A DNA stretch of 64,000 bases from Natronospirillum operosum (GCF_004768465.1 NZ_SRMF01000007.1:110399-174398), one strand, 5' to 3'. Counted from the first letter of the stretch, positions 1 to 8,373 are shown. Notes: generated by a model from the sequence alone, not told the origin. Program-made: numbers and translations.

Positions 1-123
1 GGGTTGACCATCGCCCGCTATCTGCTGGAAGACCCTGTGCTGGCGGGTGCCAGCCAGGGCGACATTGAGCGGGTCATGCTGCCAGCGCTACAGGCAATTG
101 CAAGGGAAGAGGGGCAGGTTTAA
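1..123 (+). CDS. C-terminal end of a probable TetR-family regulator (partial)
   Basis: Forty codons run open from the window edge to a TAA at 121-123. The peptide contains the stretch ARYLLEDPVLAG followed by a helix ending in LPALQAIAREEG. This resembles the last two ligand-domain helices of many TetR repressors, where an R-Y-x-L...PLA stretch is followed by a final LxPxLQ helix. The DNA-binding part lies outside the window, so the family call is tentative. The following roughly 100 bp to the end of the convergent dioxygenase gene show no other gene. Confidence 0.4.
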   Translation, partial: GLTIARYLLEDPVLAGASQGDIERVMLPALQAIAREEGQV

Positions 124-220
124 GGCTCGGCTGTTTGAAGGGATCTGCGAGCGCTTGAGTGAGGAGGCCAAGTTGGCCATTGAGACGGATTAGCTGGCCA
201 ACACGACAGTCTGGCCACGC

Positions 221-1072
221 TCAGCCTGACCTGATCTTAGGGAACCTTGAGTTCGGCAGTGGATCTCCGGGCTGGAGTCCCTTCATGCTCTGCGGCAGAT
301 AGCCCTCCATGTTTTCATCGTCAGCATAGCTCTCTATATGGCCTGGGGCATAACGGGCCCCTGCATCGGTGTATACCGTTGCCAGAGAGTATCTGGGCTG
401 CCCGGTCTGGTTGGTGCCAGCCATGTGTACCGTTCGCGCGTGATGAAACGTACAGTCACCGGCGCGCAGCGGTGGGGTAACCCGCGTGGACCAATTCAGG
501 TCGGGCCAGATTTGCAGCGGCTTCATCATCATGTCTTCCCAACTGGCCTCGGGAGGCGCATCCTCCGAGGATGCCATACCTGCAGACACCAGGCGGTGAG
601 AGCCCGCAAGAAACGTCATACATCCCTTTTCGACCGGCACATCCACCAGAGCCACCCACACAGTCAGGGTATTGGGCGCATCCTCAAGAGGAAATGCAAA
701 GTCATCAATATGCATGGGTGTGTCGGTGGCGCCCTGCTGCCGTTTTAGCAGCAGTTCAGACTTGAACAAGCGCAGAGCGTTGCCTGCCAATGCTTCCGCA
801 ATGGCTGTAATGCGCGGATGCAGCACCAACCGTCGCATGACGTCACTGCGCAGCTCGACATCGGCTACCCAGTCCATGACATTGCCTCCGGCTTCATCCC
901 AACTGACCATTTGCTCCCGTTCGAACATGGCCTGTGCTTCCGCCAGGTAACCCCTTACCTCGTCAGCGTTGAGCATGCCCGGAACATGCAGGAATCCGTC
1001 TCTCCGATAGTGACCGATCATCTCATCAGACAGAATGCCAGCCACTTTTTCGCTGCTACTGTGGATAGTCAT
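221..1072 (-). CDS. Phytanoyl-CoA dioxygenase (PhyH) family Fe(II)/2-oxoglutarate oxygenase
   Basis: A 283-residue protein of the PhyH double-stranded beta-helix family, soluble Fe(II)/2-oxoglutarate hydroxylases acting on lipids or secondary metabolites. The metal facial triad is visible: H121 and D123 in MHIDDF and the distal H216 in TVHMAG, with R227 (QPRYSL) as the expected 2-oxoglutarate-binding arginine. The length is normal for bacterial PhyH proteins. The open frame extends 69 codons further upstream, but the ATG at 1072 is preceded by a strong GGGAGG ribosome site about 9 nt away and begins the conserved N-terminus, so that start is chosen. The substrate cannot be inferred; the neighbouring VOC gene lies 106 bp upstream on the same strand. 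Confidence 0.85.
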   Translation of the reverse strand: MTIHSSSEKVAGILSDEMIGHYRRDGFLHVPGMLNADEVRGYLAEAQAMFEREQMVSWDEAGGNVMDWVADVELRSDVMRRLVLHPRITAIAEALAGNALRLFKSELLLKRQQGATDTPMHIDDFAFPLEDAPNTLTVWVALVDVPVEKGCMTFLAGSHRLVSAGMASSEDAPPEASWEDMMMKPLQIWPDLNWSTRVTPPLRAGDCTFHHARTVHMAGTNQTGQPRYSLATVYTDAGARYAPGHIESYADDENMEGYLPQSMKGLQPGDPLPNSRFPKIRSG

Positions 1073-1178
1073 CAGCACTTTCCTCCCTATATACAGGCAC
1101 AGGTAGCTTAACTGAACAGGTTGACCTGCACTTGTAAAAAATGGACGGCCTGAGGCATTGTGCGCGCCTGTTTTGCGG

Positions 1179-1586
1179 TCACACTTCAGGCTGACTGACC
1201 ACCATCCACAGGTGATGATCAGGGTCGCTGAACGAGCCGGTATAGCCCCAGGGCTGATCAGCCGGTGCAGAGACCACATGCCCGCCGGCCTGCTCCGCCC
1301 GCGCTATCAGTTCATCCACCTCGGCTCTGGATTCAGTGGTGATCCCCAGCACGCACTCACTGGCTCCAGGCGGTGCCGGTTCATGGTTGCCAATGATCCA
1401 ACCAAAGCCAACTGTGGGTACGAGCATTATGTGCAGCCCCGGATTTACCCGAAACTGCAGTGGTTCGGGCAACCCATCCCGTCCGAGTTCTCCCAGTGGC
1501 TCCAGATTCAGTCCCCGGTAGAAACTGAACGCAGTTTTTCGGTCTGCTATTGGCAAACTGAGTACAATCGGCTTGTCGTTCATCAT
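1179..1586 (-). CDS. VOC (glyoxalase/bleomycin-resistance/dioxygenase) superfamily protein
   Basis: A 135-residue single-module vicinal-oxygen-chelate protein. The N-terminal beta-alpha-beta unit (KPIVLSLPIADRKTAFSFYRGL) and a second unit ending SFSDPDHHLWMVV are typical. The GxxxxFxDPDGxxWE-like signature is present as GYTGSFSDPDHHLWMV, with the terminal glutamate position changed. Members bind a divalent metal and carry out very diverse chemistry, so no substrate is claimed. Two ATG codons open the frame; an AGAGGG sequence lies 4 nt before the first and 7 nt before the second. It may be cotranscribed with the downstream PhyH-type gene. Confidence 0.8.
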   Translation of the reverse strand: MMNDKPIVLSLPIADRKTAFSFYRGLNLEPLGELGRDGLPEPLQFRVNPGLHIMLVPTVGFGWIIGNHEPAPPGASECVLGITTESRAEVDELIARAEQAGGHVVSAPADQPWGYTGSFSDPDHHLWMVVSQPEV

Positions 1587-1624
1587 ATAACCCTCTTTCT
1601 GTACGTGATTGTTGGGACTCCAGA

Positions 1625-1806
1625 TCAGGAGCTCACCGCAGCCCGGTGCAGATGCTCCGCCAGCACTTCAGGGATCGTAAGCATGGGCCAGTGTCCCCCA
1701 TCGATTGTGATGAAGTTCCATGCCGGTGCTTCTCGCAAGGCATCGAAGCGAGTTCTTCCCAGCCCCATTCACCCATCCAGGCGCCAGGTACGAGTACATA
1801 GTTCAT
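1625..1806 (-). pseudogene. Remnant of an alpha/beta hydrolase gene
   Basis: Reading leftwards from the ATG at 1806, the first codons give NYVLVPGAWMGEWGW, the typical N-terminal strand and oxyanion region of a small alpha/beta hydrolase. In a different frame about 20 codons later the sequence reads WNFITIDGGHWPMLTIPEVL and ends at TGA 1625-1627; this is the family's C-terminal catalytic-histidine segment (GGHWPMLT). The roughly 170-200 residues that should lie between, including the nucleophile serine, are missing and the frames do not match. It is therefore an internally deleted, frame-broken relic. The rest of the gap (1587-1624 and 1807-2025) shows nothing convincing. Confidence 0.7.
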
Positions 1807-2025
1807 GTGGTTGCAGACCTCCGTCGAGCAGATAACTATTTGCGAATTTGTCAGGTGATAGTCGAGTGAGAAAACTCGGATTCGACAATCGCGGGTATTG
1901 AAACTGAAGGTCTTTTGCGGGGGAGGAATTCAGTGCCGGAACAGGACACCAGGTGCAGGCTGACAGCGACAGCCTGCACCAGAGAGACAACAGATTGGGC
2001 GTGTTGAGCATTTACCGTTGCTTGA

Positions 2026-2505
2026 TTACCGCCAGTCAGGGAACAGAGGTTCTCCCTGTTCCAGCAAGGACTTCAGACTGGAGAGGATGGCCGGCCAGCC
2101 CACGCTGATGCCCTGCAGCACCTTGCTGCCAGGCTCGAACTGGTCGTGAACCAGTTTCAGGCGAACCTTGCCCATGAACTCGTCAATCTCGAAGGTGACG
2201 CGTGACGGCGGCTCGGGGTTGTCGAGATCGACCTTGTCGCCTTCATAGCCGGGCATTTCATCATCGGTTGCCGGGTCAAAGGTATAGGACAGTCGTTTTG
2301 GTGGGTTGGCTTCCAGCACCTTGCCGGCCCAGTCCAGCGAACCATCATCCTGCAGATGCTTCACTTCCGAGCCTTCCTGCCAGTCCGAGGTGATGCTGCG
2401 GCCGCCCCAGTACTGGCGGGTGAACTCACCGTTGGTCAGCGCCTGCCAGACCTTCTCTGGGGTGGTATCGATATAGGTGACATAGACAAATTCCGGTTTT
2501 TTCAT
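2026..2505 (-). CDS. SRPBCC (AHSA1-like) domain protein
   Basis: A 159-residue START/Bet v1-like protein of the AHSA1 subfamily. Hallmarks are the opening YVTYIDTTPEKVWQALTNGEFTRQYWGG, where the domain always starts with a short strand then P-E-x-V-W-x-A-L-T, and the C-terminal helix GWPAILSSLKSLLEQGE. The fold makes a hydrophobic ligand cavity. Proteins of this type are very often encoded directly after an ArsR-type repressor, as here: its start overlaps the stop of the upstream ArsR gene by 4 bp (ATGA), so the two are translationally coupled. The ligand or function is unknown. Confidence 0.85.
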   Translation of the reverse strand: MKKPEFVYVTYIDTTPEKVWQALTNGEFTRQYWGGRSITSDWQEGSEVKHLQDDGSLDWAGKVLEANPPKRLSYTFDPATDDEMPGYEGDKVDLDNPEPPSRVTFEIDEFMGKVRLKLVHDQFEPGSKVLQGISVGWPAILSSLKSLLEQGEPLFPDWR

Positions 2506-2855
2506 TTTTTTGATCCTCGTTCTGATTGTTCGTCGGGTTGTTCTTCCAGCGCTCTGGTGAGCGTTTCCAGCGCTTGCAGGCGGTCACGCTCGAACTTGCC
2601 GATCCAGCGTTCGTGGATTTGCTGAATCGGTACCGGGTTCAGGTAGTGCAGTTTCTCCCGGCCCTGCCACATGACCACGACCAGATTGGCCGCCTCCAGC
2701 AGCGCAATGTGCTTGGTAACCCCCTGGCGGCTGATGCTCATGCGTTCGCACAGGTCGCCCAGCGTCTGGCCGTTGTGCGCGTGCAAACGATCAAGCAGCT
2801 CGCGTCGGTGAGGGTCGGCCAAAGCCTTGAAAACAGCATTCATATCGTCAGTCAT
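2502..2855 (-). CDS. ArsR-family winged-helix repressor
   Basis: An approximately 117-residue ArsR/SmtB-type regulator. The opening MNAVFKALADPHRRELLDRL and the recognition helix region MSISRQGVTKHIALLEAANLV are diagnostic. It lacks the CxC metal-binding motif, so it belongs to the metal-independent group that pairs with SRPBCC proteins. The ATG at 2855 is preferred over a TTG five codons upstream; a further in-frame ATG four codons downstream also fits the usual family start. A perfect inverted repeat lies 10-29 bp before the chosen start and is the likely autoregulatory operator of this ArsR-SRPBCC operon. Confidence 0.85.
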   Translation of the reverse strand: MTDDMNAVFKALADPHRRELLDRLHAHNGQTLGDLCERMSISRQGVTKHIALLEAANLVVVMWQGREKLHYLNPVPIQQIHERWIGKFERDRLQALETLTRALEEQPDEQSERGSKK

Positions 2856-2864
2856 GGGGACATT

Positions 2865-2884
2865 ATGCAACTAAATGGTTGCAT
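2865..2884. promoter_or_regulatory. Inverted repeat, probable ArsR operator
   Basis: ATGCAAC and GTTGCAT form perfect 7-bp arms around a 6-bp spacer. The repeat sits 10 bp upstream of the ArsR start codon. Position and symmetry fit an autorepressor site; binding itself is inferred. Confidence 0.6.
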
Positions 2885-2953
2885 GTCAAGGTATGGATGA
2901 AACCAGAGTGAGTTCCCGATCAGAATTGATTTACTGGGCTTTACGGCCTGGGG

Positions 2954-3583
2954 TCATCCGGGCTGCTTCGAGCACTGGTACAGCAAGTGAGTGGCCTTGG
3001 CGCCATCCCGGACACGCAGTTTTTCCAGATGCACCGAGCCTGGCGTGATGTTGTCGAACAGGCGGGTGCCGCCGCCAAGAAGAACCGGAGCCACATGCAG
3101 GTGCAGTTCGTCCAGCAACCCCTCGGCAAGGTACTGCCGAATGGTCTCAGCGCCACCCATCACACCGACGTCTCGCCCGGCAGCAGCCTCCTGAGCCTGC
3201 TCCAAAGCCGCTCTCAGGTCTGACACGAAGGTGAAGGTGGTGCCGCCGTCCTTGGAGATTGTCTGCGTGGGCCTGTGGGTCAGAACAAAACAGGGCTTGT
3301 GGATAGGCGGGGTTTCACCCCATTCCTCGATGGAAATATCAAAGGTGTTGCGCCCCATGATCACAGCGCCTTCCCGGGCCGAGGACTCTTCAAGCACCTC
3401 GGCGTCCACTGAATCATATGCAGAGGCGAAATCGGCATTGTCGTCATTGACGTCATCTCCATACCAGATCAAATGCTCACCCCCTTTGCCAAGGGGGTCA
3501 CTCTTGCTGATATGTTCACCTGCGACAAATCCGTCCAGGCTGATGTCTATGTCTGCAAACACCTTGGCGGTATGAGTAGCCAT
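2954..3583 (-). CDS. Dihydrofolate-reductase-like (RibD C-terminal domain) protein
   Basis: A 209-residue protein of the RibD_C/DHFR-like family (YwjB/YyaP type). Visible features are the N-terminal strand FADIDISLDGFVAG, the NADPH-site segment AVIMGRNTFD, and the C-terminal GVMGGAETIRQYLAEGLLDELHLHVAPVLLGGG, which matches the G-G-x-x-x-x-x-x-L-x-x-x-L-x-D-E pattern of the family. These proteins probably reduce a small pterin- or pyrimidine-like substrate with NADPH, but most are uncharacterised. It is a single gene with its own upstream region; a perfect 12-bp palindrome lies about 90 bp before the start. Confidence 0.85.
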   Translation of the reverse strand: MATHTAKVFADIDISLDGFVAGEHISKSDPLGKGGEHLIWYGDDVNDDNADFASAYDSVDAEVLEESSAREGAVIMGRNTFDISIEEWGETPPIHKPCFVLTHRPTQTISKDGGTTFTFVSDLRAALEQAQEAAAGRDVGVMGGAETIRQYLAEGLLDELHLHVAPVLLGGGTRLFDNITPGSVHLEKLRVRDGAKATHLLYQCSKQPG

Positions 3584-3669
3584 CCTGTAGTTCCTCCTGA
3601 TTGTACTTGGCTGTTTGTCGGGCCAGACACTTTAGTGTTCTGCTCTGGTCCCGTCGTATCAATGATTCG

Positions 3670-3681
3670 GACCATATGGTC
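3670..3681. promoter_or_regulatory. Perfect 12-bp palindrome GACCATATGGTC
   Basis: GACCATATGGTC is self-complementary. It lies in the 163-bp space between the fosA-like stop and the DHFR-like gene, upstream of the latter. It may be an operator for an unlinked regulator; no function is shown. Confidence 0.35.
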
Positions 3682-3746
3682 TACAAGGTGACAGACGATG
3701 CGCTCTATATTATTGCCCACCTTCGTTACCATTGCTGAAGGTTACT

Positions 3747-4145
3747 CTAGCACCACACCAGCCCCTTATAAGGCGCCTCCTTCAGCGCCTCCAGCCGGGA
3801 GGCAAGGCTGCCGCTGTGCAGTTCCAGTTGATGCCCGTCCGGGTCAAGCAGGTATATGGAGTCGCCCTCGCTGGTGTTCTGCTTCCATTCGGTGACACCG
3901 GCTTCCCCGAGTCGTTCACGCAGTATGGGCAACTGGTCGTCGCTGACACTGAAGGCGGCATGGGTGTAGTCCCCGGCCGGCCGTGGTTCTCCCAGACTCA
4001 GGCACAGCCAGCAATCTCCTGCTGTCAGGTAGGCACCGCTGTCCCAACAGACATGCAGTCGCAGGCCGAGCAGGTCGGTATAGAACCCGATGGATCGGTT
4101 CAGGTTGCTGACGGTGAAGGTCAGGTGGTTGATGCCGGTGATCAT
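3747..4145 (-). CDS. fosA: FosA-type glutathione transferase (fosfomycin-resistance family)
   Basis: A 132-residue VOC protein closely resembling chromosomal FosA of pseudomonads along its whole length: start MITGINHLTFTV, middle CWDSGAYL...CLSLG, and C-terminal EWKQNTSEGDSIYLLDPDGHQLELH. The Mn(II) ligands H7, H62 and E108 and the active-site T9 are all present, as are the K/Q/N/S residues of the WKQN-SEGDS segment that bind the phosphonate in FosA. FosA adds glutathione to fosfomycin in the cytosol using Mn(II) and K+. The gene has no mobile element nearby and host-like composition, so it is probably a resident chromosomal gene. Confidence 0.85.
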   Translation of the reverse strand: MITGINHLTFTVSNLNRSIGFYTDLLGLRLHVCWDSGAYLTAGDCWLCLSLGEPRPAGDYTHAAFSVSDDQLPILRERLGEAGVTEWKQNTSEGDSIYLLDPDGHQLELHSGSLASRLEALKEAPYKGLVWC

Positions 4146-4300
4146 GATGAATTACCCCCAATCCAATTCGTCTCCAACGGGAAGCGTATCAGACCTTGTC
4201 GGGACGCACCGCAATCTTGCCCAAAAACGGTAGCACAGGGGATCAGGGGTTGCGGCACGACTATACTGTAGCACTGGTGATTCAATGTCGGGTGTACACC

Positions 4301-4690
4301 ATGAAAACCGGTTCCTGTCTCTGCGGCGCAGTCGCCTATGAAGTGCACGGCCCGTTGCGTGCGTCTATTGCCTGCCACTGCAATATCTGCCGCCGGCTGA
4401 CCGGCCATTACTGGTCGGCCACTCAGGCGCTGACCCGTGATATTCACCTGCGGGAAGACCGTGGCCTGAAGTGGTTCGACTCCTCCGACATTGCCCGGCG
4501 AGCGTTCTGCCAGCACTGTGGCTCCAACCTCTTCTACCGCGAGCATGGCAGTGACTATACCTCCATCGGCACAGGCACACTGGACAAACCCACCGGCCTG
4601 CAGACCGAAAAACACATCTGCCTCGACGAAAAGGGCGACTATTACGAGGTTGTCGGGGCCGGGGAGACGACTGGCCGTGACAACAAATAG
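4301..4690 (+). CDS. GFA-family (glutathione-dependent formaldehyde-activating-like) zinc protein
   Basis: A 129-residue protein with the zinc-binding pattern of the GFA/CENP-V fold: CLCG near residue 6, CHCNICRR near residue 27, and CQHCGSNLFYRE near residue 70. A C-C-G then H-C-x-x-C then F-C-x-x-C-G-S layout is diagnostic. The family name comes from Gfa of Paracoccus, but most members have no proven formaldehyde role. The start ATG at 4301 places the first CxC motif at the usual position; an in-frame extension upstream carries no domain. It is transcribed divergently from fosA. Confidence 0.85.
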   Translation: MKTGSCLCGAVAYEVHGPLRASIACHCNICRRLTGHYWSATQALTRDIHLREDRGLKWFDSSDIARRAFCQHCGSNLFYREHGSDYTSIGTGTLDKPTGLQTEKHICLDEKGDYYEVVGAGETTGRDNK

Positions 4691-4743
4691 GCCTCCCGAG
4701 ACAAACTGTCAGCATCGGTCGCACTATTATCCGAACGTCAGGG

Positions 4744-5730
4744 CTAGAAACGTGCATTCGGAATCAGCAGGACCTTGCCGGTGCTTTTGCCCTGTTCGAG
4801 ATGATGGTGGGCGGCCCTTCCCTCTGACAGTTTGAATCTGGTTGGAGGTCTTGCCTTGATCTGTCCCCTTTCCAGTCGACTGAACAGTTCCCGCGCGCGC
4901 GATAGCCGCTCGTCTCTGGAGTTCAGGTGATTCCACAGTTCACCCACGCCAAGCCGGATACCGCGTGTCATGAGATCCTTGATATCGAAATCCGAGGGGT
5001 ATCCACCAGCAGTGCCGTAGGTGATCAGATGGCCCTTGTCCCGAGTGGCCGCAAGAGACTGTGTCAGTGTAGAGCCGACACTGTCGAAGGCAGCATCCAC
5101 ACCCCGGCCTTCAGTAAGAGACAGGACCTCCGATACCCAGTCATGATCCAGCAGCACGACGTGATCGGCCCCGGCGTTGCTGACAATATCTGCTTTCTCC
5201 GGGCTTCTGGTCAGGCCTATCACCCGGGCCCCATGCAACTTGCAGTACTGAACCAGAAGCTGGCCGGCGCCGCCGGCCGCCGCGTGCACCAGTATGGTAT
5301 CGCCAGGCTGAACGGGGTGGGTGTCCATGCTGAGGTATTGGGCTGTCAGCCCCTGCAACAGCACAGTGGCAGCCAGCTCCATATCGACCTCCTTGCCCAG
5401 TGGTATCAACTTCGTCTCGGGAACGGCCACATACTCGGCATTGGCAAAGGGGGCGTCCGCGAAGCCTACGCGGTCTCCGACGGAGAACCCGGAAGCCCTG
5501 GCGTGGACAACGACGCCGGCACCTTCATAGCCGTTGATGAAGGGAGCCTTGCCTTGAATGGCGACGGCACCTGTTCGTCGGTGGATATCGGCGTAGTTGA
5601 GCCCGATGGCATGCATCTGGACCAGTACTTCTCCGTCGTTGACGTCGGGAACCGGAACCGAGCGGTACTCCAGCACGTCAGCGGCTCCGAAATCGGAAAA
5701 CGTGAGTGCCTTCATGGTTTGTTCGCGCAT
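4744..5730 (-). CDS. Zinc-independent quinone oxidoreductase-like MDR-family NADPH reductase
   Basis: A 328-residue medium-chain dehydrogenase/reductase of the QOR type. The N-terminal catalytic domain opens with MKALTFSDFG and contains GLNYADIHRRTG, and the nucleotide-binding fold contains VHAAAGGAGQLLVQYCK (the AAxGGxGxxxxQ motif of quinone oxidoreductases). No catalytic zinc cysteines are seen. It should reduce quinones or enones with NADPH in the cytosol. Two adjacent ATG codons follow GGAGAG; the second (5730) has the better spacing. It is divergent from a LysR regulator across a 180-bp region holding a near-perfect palindrome, suggesting control by that regulator. Confidence 0.85.
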   Translation of the reverse strand: MREQTMKALTFSDFGAADVLEYRSVPVPDVNDGEVLVQMHAIGLNYADIHRRTGAVAIQGKAPFINGYEGAGVVVHARASGFSVGDRVGFADAPFANAEYVAVPETKLIPLGKEVDMELAATVLLQGLTAQYLSMDTHPVQPGDTILVHAAAGGAGQLLVQYCKLHGARVIGLTRSPEKADIVSNAGADHVVLLDHDWVSEVLSLTEGRGVDAAFDSVGSTLTQSLAATRDKGHLITYGTAGGYPSDFDIKDLMTRGIRLGVGELWNHLNSRDERLSRARELFSRLERGQIKARPPTRFKLSEGRAAHHHLEQGKSTGKVLLIPNARF

Positions 5731-5842
5731 CATTCTCTCCAGAGTGAGGCTTCTGCATCACGGTTTGTGGACTGTTGGTTAACACGTCGCCATCCTAATT
5801 GGCTGACACTGGATATATAATTGGCCGGATTTGATAAATTAA

Positions 5843-5859
5843 GTTTCCAAATTGGAAAC
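5843..5859. promoter_or_regulatory. Palindrome with 8-bp arms, probable LysR operator
   Basis: GTTTCCAA and TTGGAAAC flank a single central A. The repeat includes a T-N11-A core typical of LysR-type binding sites. It lies between the divergent quinone reductase and the LysR gene, 56 bp before the latter. Confidence 0.6.
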
Positions 5860-5914
5860 CAGCTGTGATGACAAACTCTTCGCAGCGCTCGAGAATAGGC
5901 CGGAGCTTCGACTG

Positions 5915-6805
5915 ATGAGTGATGATTTGCGAACCTTCTGCGCGGTAGCAGAAGCTGAAGGTTTTTCGGCAGCGGCAAACCGGCTGGGAATCGGCAAGGC
6001 TGCGGTCAGCAAGGCAATCAAAAGGCTGGAAACCCAGTTGGAGACCCAACTGTTTCATCGCAGCACACGCCGTATCAGTCTGACCGAGGCCGGAGAAGCC
6101 TACTATCACCATGCCCGGCTCGCCATCCAGCAACTCGATGCCGCCGCCGATGCCGTTTACAGCCTCGGGCAGGAGCCGCGCGGTAGAATCAAGCTGACGG
6201 CTCCGATGTCCATCGGGCTGGCACAGATCACACCGATAGTCGCTGAGTTCCTGGCGCAGTTCCCCGGGCTGTCCATCGACCTGCACCTTGACGATGATCG
6301 GGTTGACCTGATTGGCGGCGGGTTTGATCTGGCGATTCGGGTCGGCTCTCTTCCCGACTCCGACATGATGGCCCGGCAGCTTGGCTTCCTTGATTCTGTA
6401 CTGGTGGCGTCGCCGGAGTATCTGGCTCGCCGGGGCTGGCCGTCCGGTCCGTCATGCCTGGCAGATCATGAATGCCTTGTGTACAGCAACGAGCGGTACG
6501 CCGAAGAGTGGGTATTTCAACGCCATGGAGCCACTCAGGCCGTAGACATAACCCCCCGCTTTCGGGTCAACAGTGCCATTGCGCTGCACCGGGCTGCCGT
6601 CCTTGGCGGTGGCATAGCCCGGTTACCCAGGTACCTTGCGCGCGAATCGCTGCAAACCGACAGCCTGGTTCTGCTGCTTGCCGACTACAGGCTTGAGGCT
6701 CAGCCGCTGCATGTGGTCTATCCCGAACGACACTTCATTCCAGCAAAGGTCAGAGTGCTTGTGAACTTTATTCAGGACAAACTGGCTATCGGTTCACCGC
6801 AATAA
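5915..6805 (+). CDS. LysR-family transcriptional regulator
   Basis: A 296-residue LysR-type regulator. The N-terminal winged helix reads DLRTFCAVAEAEGFSAAANRLGIGKAAVSKAIKRLETQLETQLFHRSTRRISLTEAG when started at ATG 5915, followed by a type-2 periplasmic-binding-protein effector domain. The subfamily signature (SRxIxxLExxLGxxLFxRxxRxxxLTexG with variants) points to the large CrgA/DsdC-like group. It is divergent from the quinone oxidoreductase and probably controls it in response to an electrophile or quinone; that link is inference from context. Confidence 0.88.
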   Translation: MSDDLRTFCAVAEAEGFSAAANRLGIGKAAVSKAIKRLETQLETQLFHRSTRRISLTEAGEAYYHHARLAIQQLDAAADAVYSLGQEPRGRIKLTAPMSIGLAQITPIVAEFLAQFPGLSIDLHLDDDRVDLIGGGFDLAIRVGSLPDSDMMARQLGFLDSVLVASPEYLARRGWPSGPSCLADHECLVYSNERYAEEWVFQRHGATQAVDITPRFRVNSAIALHRAAVLGGGIARLPRYLARESLQTDSLVLLLADYRLEAQPLHVVYPERHFIPAKVRVLVNFIQDKLAIGSPQ

Positions 6806-6819
6806 TTCAGGCTCCCGGC

Positions 6820-8373
6820 TCACGCGGTATTCGCCTGCAATAGTTCGCTGTTTTCTTCGGGCGCAGTCTCGGCCTCCAGCAACATGACGTTGCGCGCGTA
6901 CAGAACCAGCCCGGTGAGGCCGAGGATCAGCAGCACGGCCACCCCGTAGACCAAACGGGTGGCCATGGCGAAGGCGTCCTGAGCAGCCAGCTCCAGAGAC
7001 TGCCCGGTTGCAGGGTCCAGCGTCTGGGCAATGGCGATGGCACGCCCGACACTTTGTGTCGCCTGCGCGGCCAGCTCGGTCGGCACTTCGGTGGGCATGG
7101 CAAAGCCGATGCTGGTCTGATAGACCAGAATGGCCAGACTGCCACCTATGGCGAGCCCGGTGGTGGCACCGAGGCTGCCGGAGACTTCCTGAACACCCGC
7201 CGCCGAACCGGTCTTGTACACCGGTACGCTGTTCATGACCAGGCTGGCACTGATGGCGAAAATCGGCCCGCTGCCCAAGGCCATGATCGATTCGCCGACA
7301 ATGACTACCGGCAGTGCCGTTTCGGGGGCCAGGAATGTGCCCATCAGCACGATCAGCGTTCCGACTACCACGGAAGAGGCGCCCAGCACGATGGCAAAGG
7401 CAGGCCGCATCCATTTCAGCAGGTTGGGCGCAAACGCCGTCGCGCCGACCTGGATGCTGGCCGGAATCGCCAGCAGCATACCGGCCTGCAGCGGCGAGAG
7501 GCCAATTACAGTTTGCAGGTACTGGGCAATCTGCATGTAGCAGGAAGCTGCCGCCACAAGAAACAGGAACAGTACGGACAGGGAAACGCAGAAACCGAAC
7601 CTCCTGAACAGCGTTACATCAAAGAGTGGATCGGTCAGCTGCAGTTGCCGACGGACAAACAGCGTGCCGGTAACGAGGCCAATGCCAGCCATTGTCGCAT
7701 AGAACCAGTGTATGCCCTGAGCCGCCATCTCCTGAAGGCCGTAGACCAGGGTTGCGATCGCCATCAGTGAGAGGCCAACGCTCTTCATGTCGACCTTGCT
7801 GGAGCCCTTGCCTTGAACCGCAGGCAGCAGGGGCAGCGAGATAGCCACAAAGAGAGTGACCGGCACATTGGCCAGAAATACCGCGCCCCACGAGAAATGC
7901 TCAAGCAGGAAACCACCAAATGGCGGGCCGAATGCGGTGCCGCCGGAAAACGCCGCCATGAACATGGCAATGGCCGTGGCAAACTCGCGCGGCGTGGGGA
8001 AGGCATGGCGCAGCAGTACCATGGTTGCAGGTCCGACGGTGACTGCGGCGATGCCGATCAGCCCGCGGGCGAAGATCAGAGTTTCGGGGTTGGGCGAATA
8101 GGCCGCGATCAACGAGAAGGTGCCGTAGGCCGCCATGCCGATCATCAGCAAACGACGCGCGCCAAGTCGGTCCGAGAAGGCGCCGGCGGTCAGCACCAGC
8201 CCGGCGCTCAGCAGATCCCCGATGTGGAGCGTCCAGAGTTGCTGTGTTGCGCTGGGCGCGAGATCTGCCGCAATCGAAGGCAGTGCCAGGAAGAGCACAG
8301 ATATGTCAATCGCGGTCATGAAGACCGGGACCAACAGGATGGCGAGAACCAGCCATTTGCGTGTTGGGTTCAT
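6820..8373 (-). CDS. DHA2-family (14-TM) MFS drug efflux transporter, SmvA/QacA-like
   Basis: A 517-residue inner-membrane antiporter. The opening WLVLAILLVPVFMTAIDISVLFLALPSIAADL carries the motif D1/C region with the membrane-embedded Asp of DHA2 pumps, and GAFSDRLGARRLLMIG is the MFS motif A between TM2 and TM3. Around fourteen hydrophobic segments fit the DHA2 (EmrB/QacA/SmvA) class that exports cationic drugs, dyes or paraquat-like compounds with proton import. No adaptor or outer-membrane partner is adjacent. A LysE exporter is divergently transcribed and the space between them carries a palindromic stretch. Confidence 0.88.
   Translation of the reverse strand: MNPTRKWLVLAILLVPVFMTAIDISVLFLALPSIAADLAPSATQQLWTLHIGDLLSAGLVLTAGAFSDRLGARRLLMIGMAAYGTFSLIAAYSPNPETLIFARGLIGIAAVTVGPATMVLLRHAFPTPREFATAIAMFMAAFSGGTAFGPPFGGFLLEHFSWGAVFLANVPVTLFVAISLPLLPAVQGKGSSKVDMKSVGLSLMAIATLVYGLQEMAAQGIHWFYATMAGIGLVTGTLFVRRQLQLTDPLFDVTLFRRFGFCVSLSVLFLFLVAAASCYMQIAQYLQTVIGLSPLQAGMLLAIPASIQVGATAFAPNLLKWMRPAFAIVLGASSVVVGTLIVLMGTFLAPETALPVVIVGESIMALGSGPIFAISASLVMNSVPVYKTGSAAGVQEVSGSLGATTGLAIGGSLAILVYQTSIGFAMPTEVPTELAAQATQSVGRAIAIAQTLDPATGQSLELAAQDAFAMATRLVYGVAVLLILGLTGLVLYARNVMLLEAETAPEENSELLQANTA

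Noticed and set aside
1769-2011. 80-aa reading frame on the - strand
   Set aside because: It covers the hydrolase relic in the wrong frame and has no conserved pattern.
3547-3732. 61-aa frame across the DHFR-like promoter region
   Set aside because: Overlaps the start of the DHFR-like gene and has no conserved feature.
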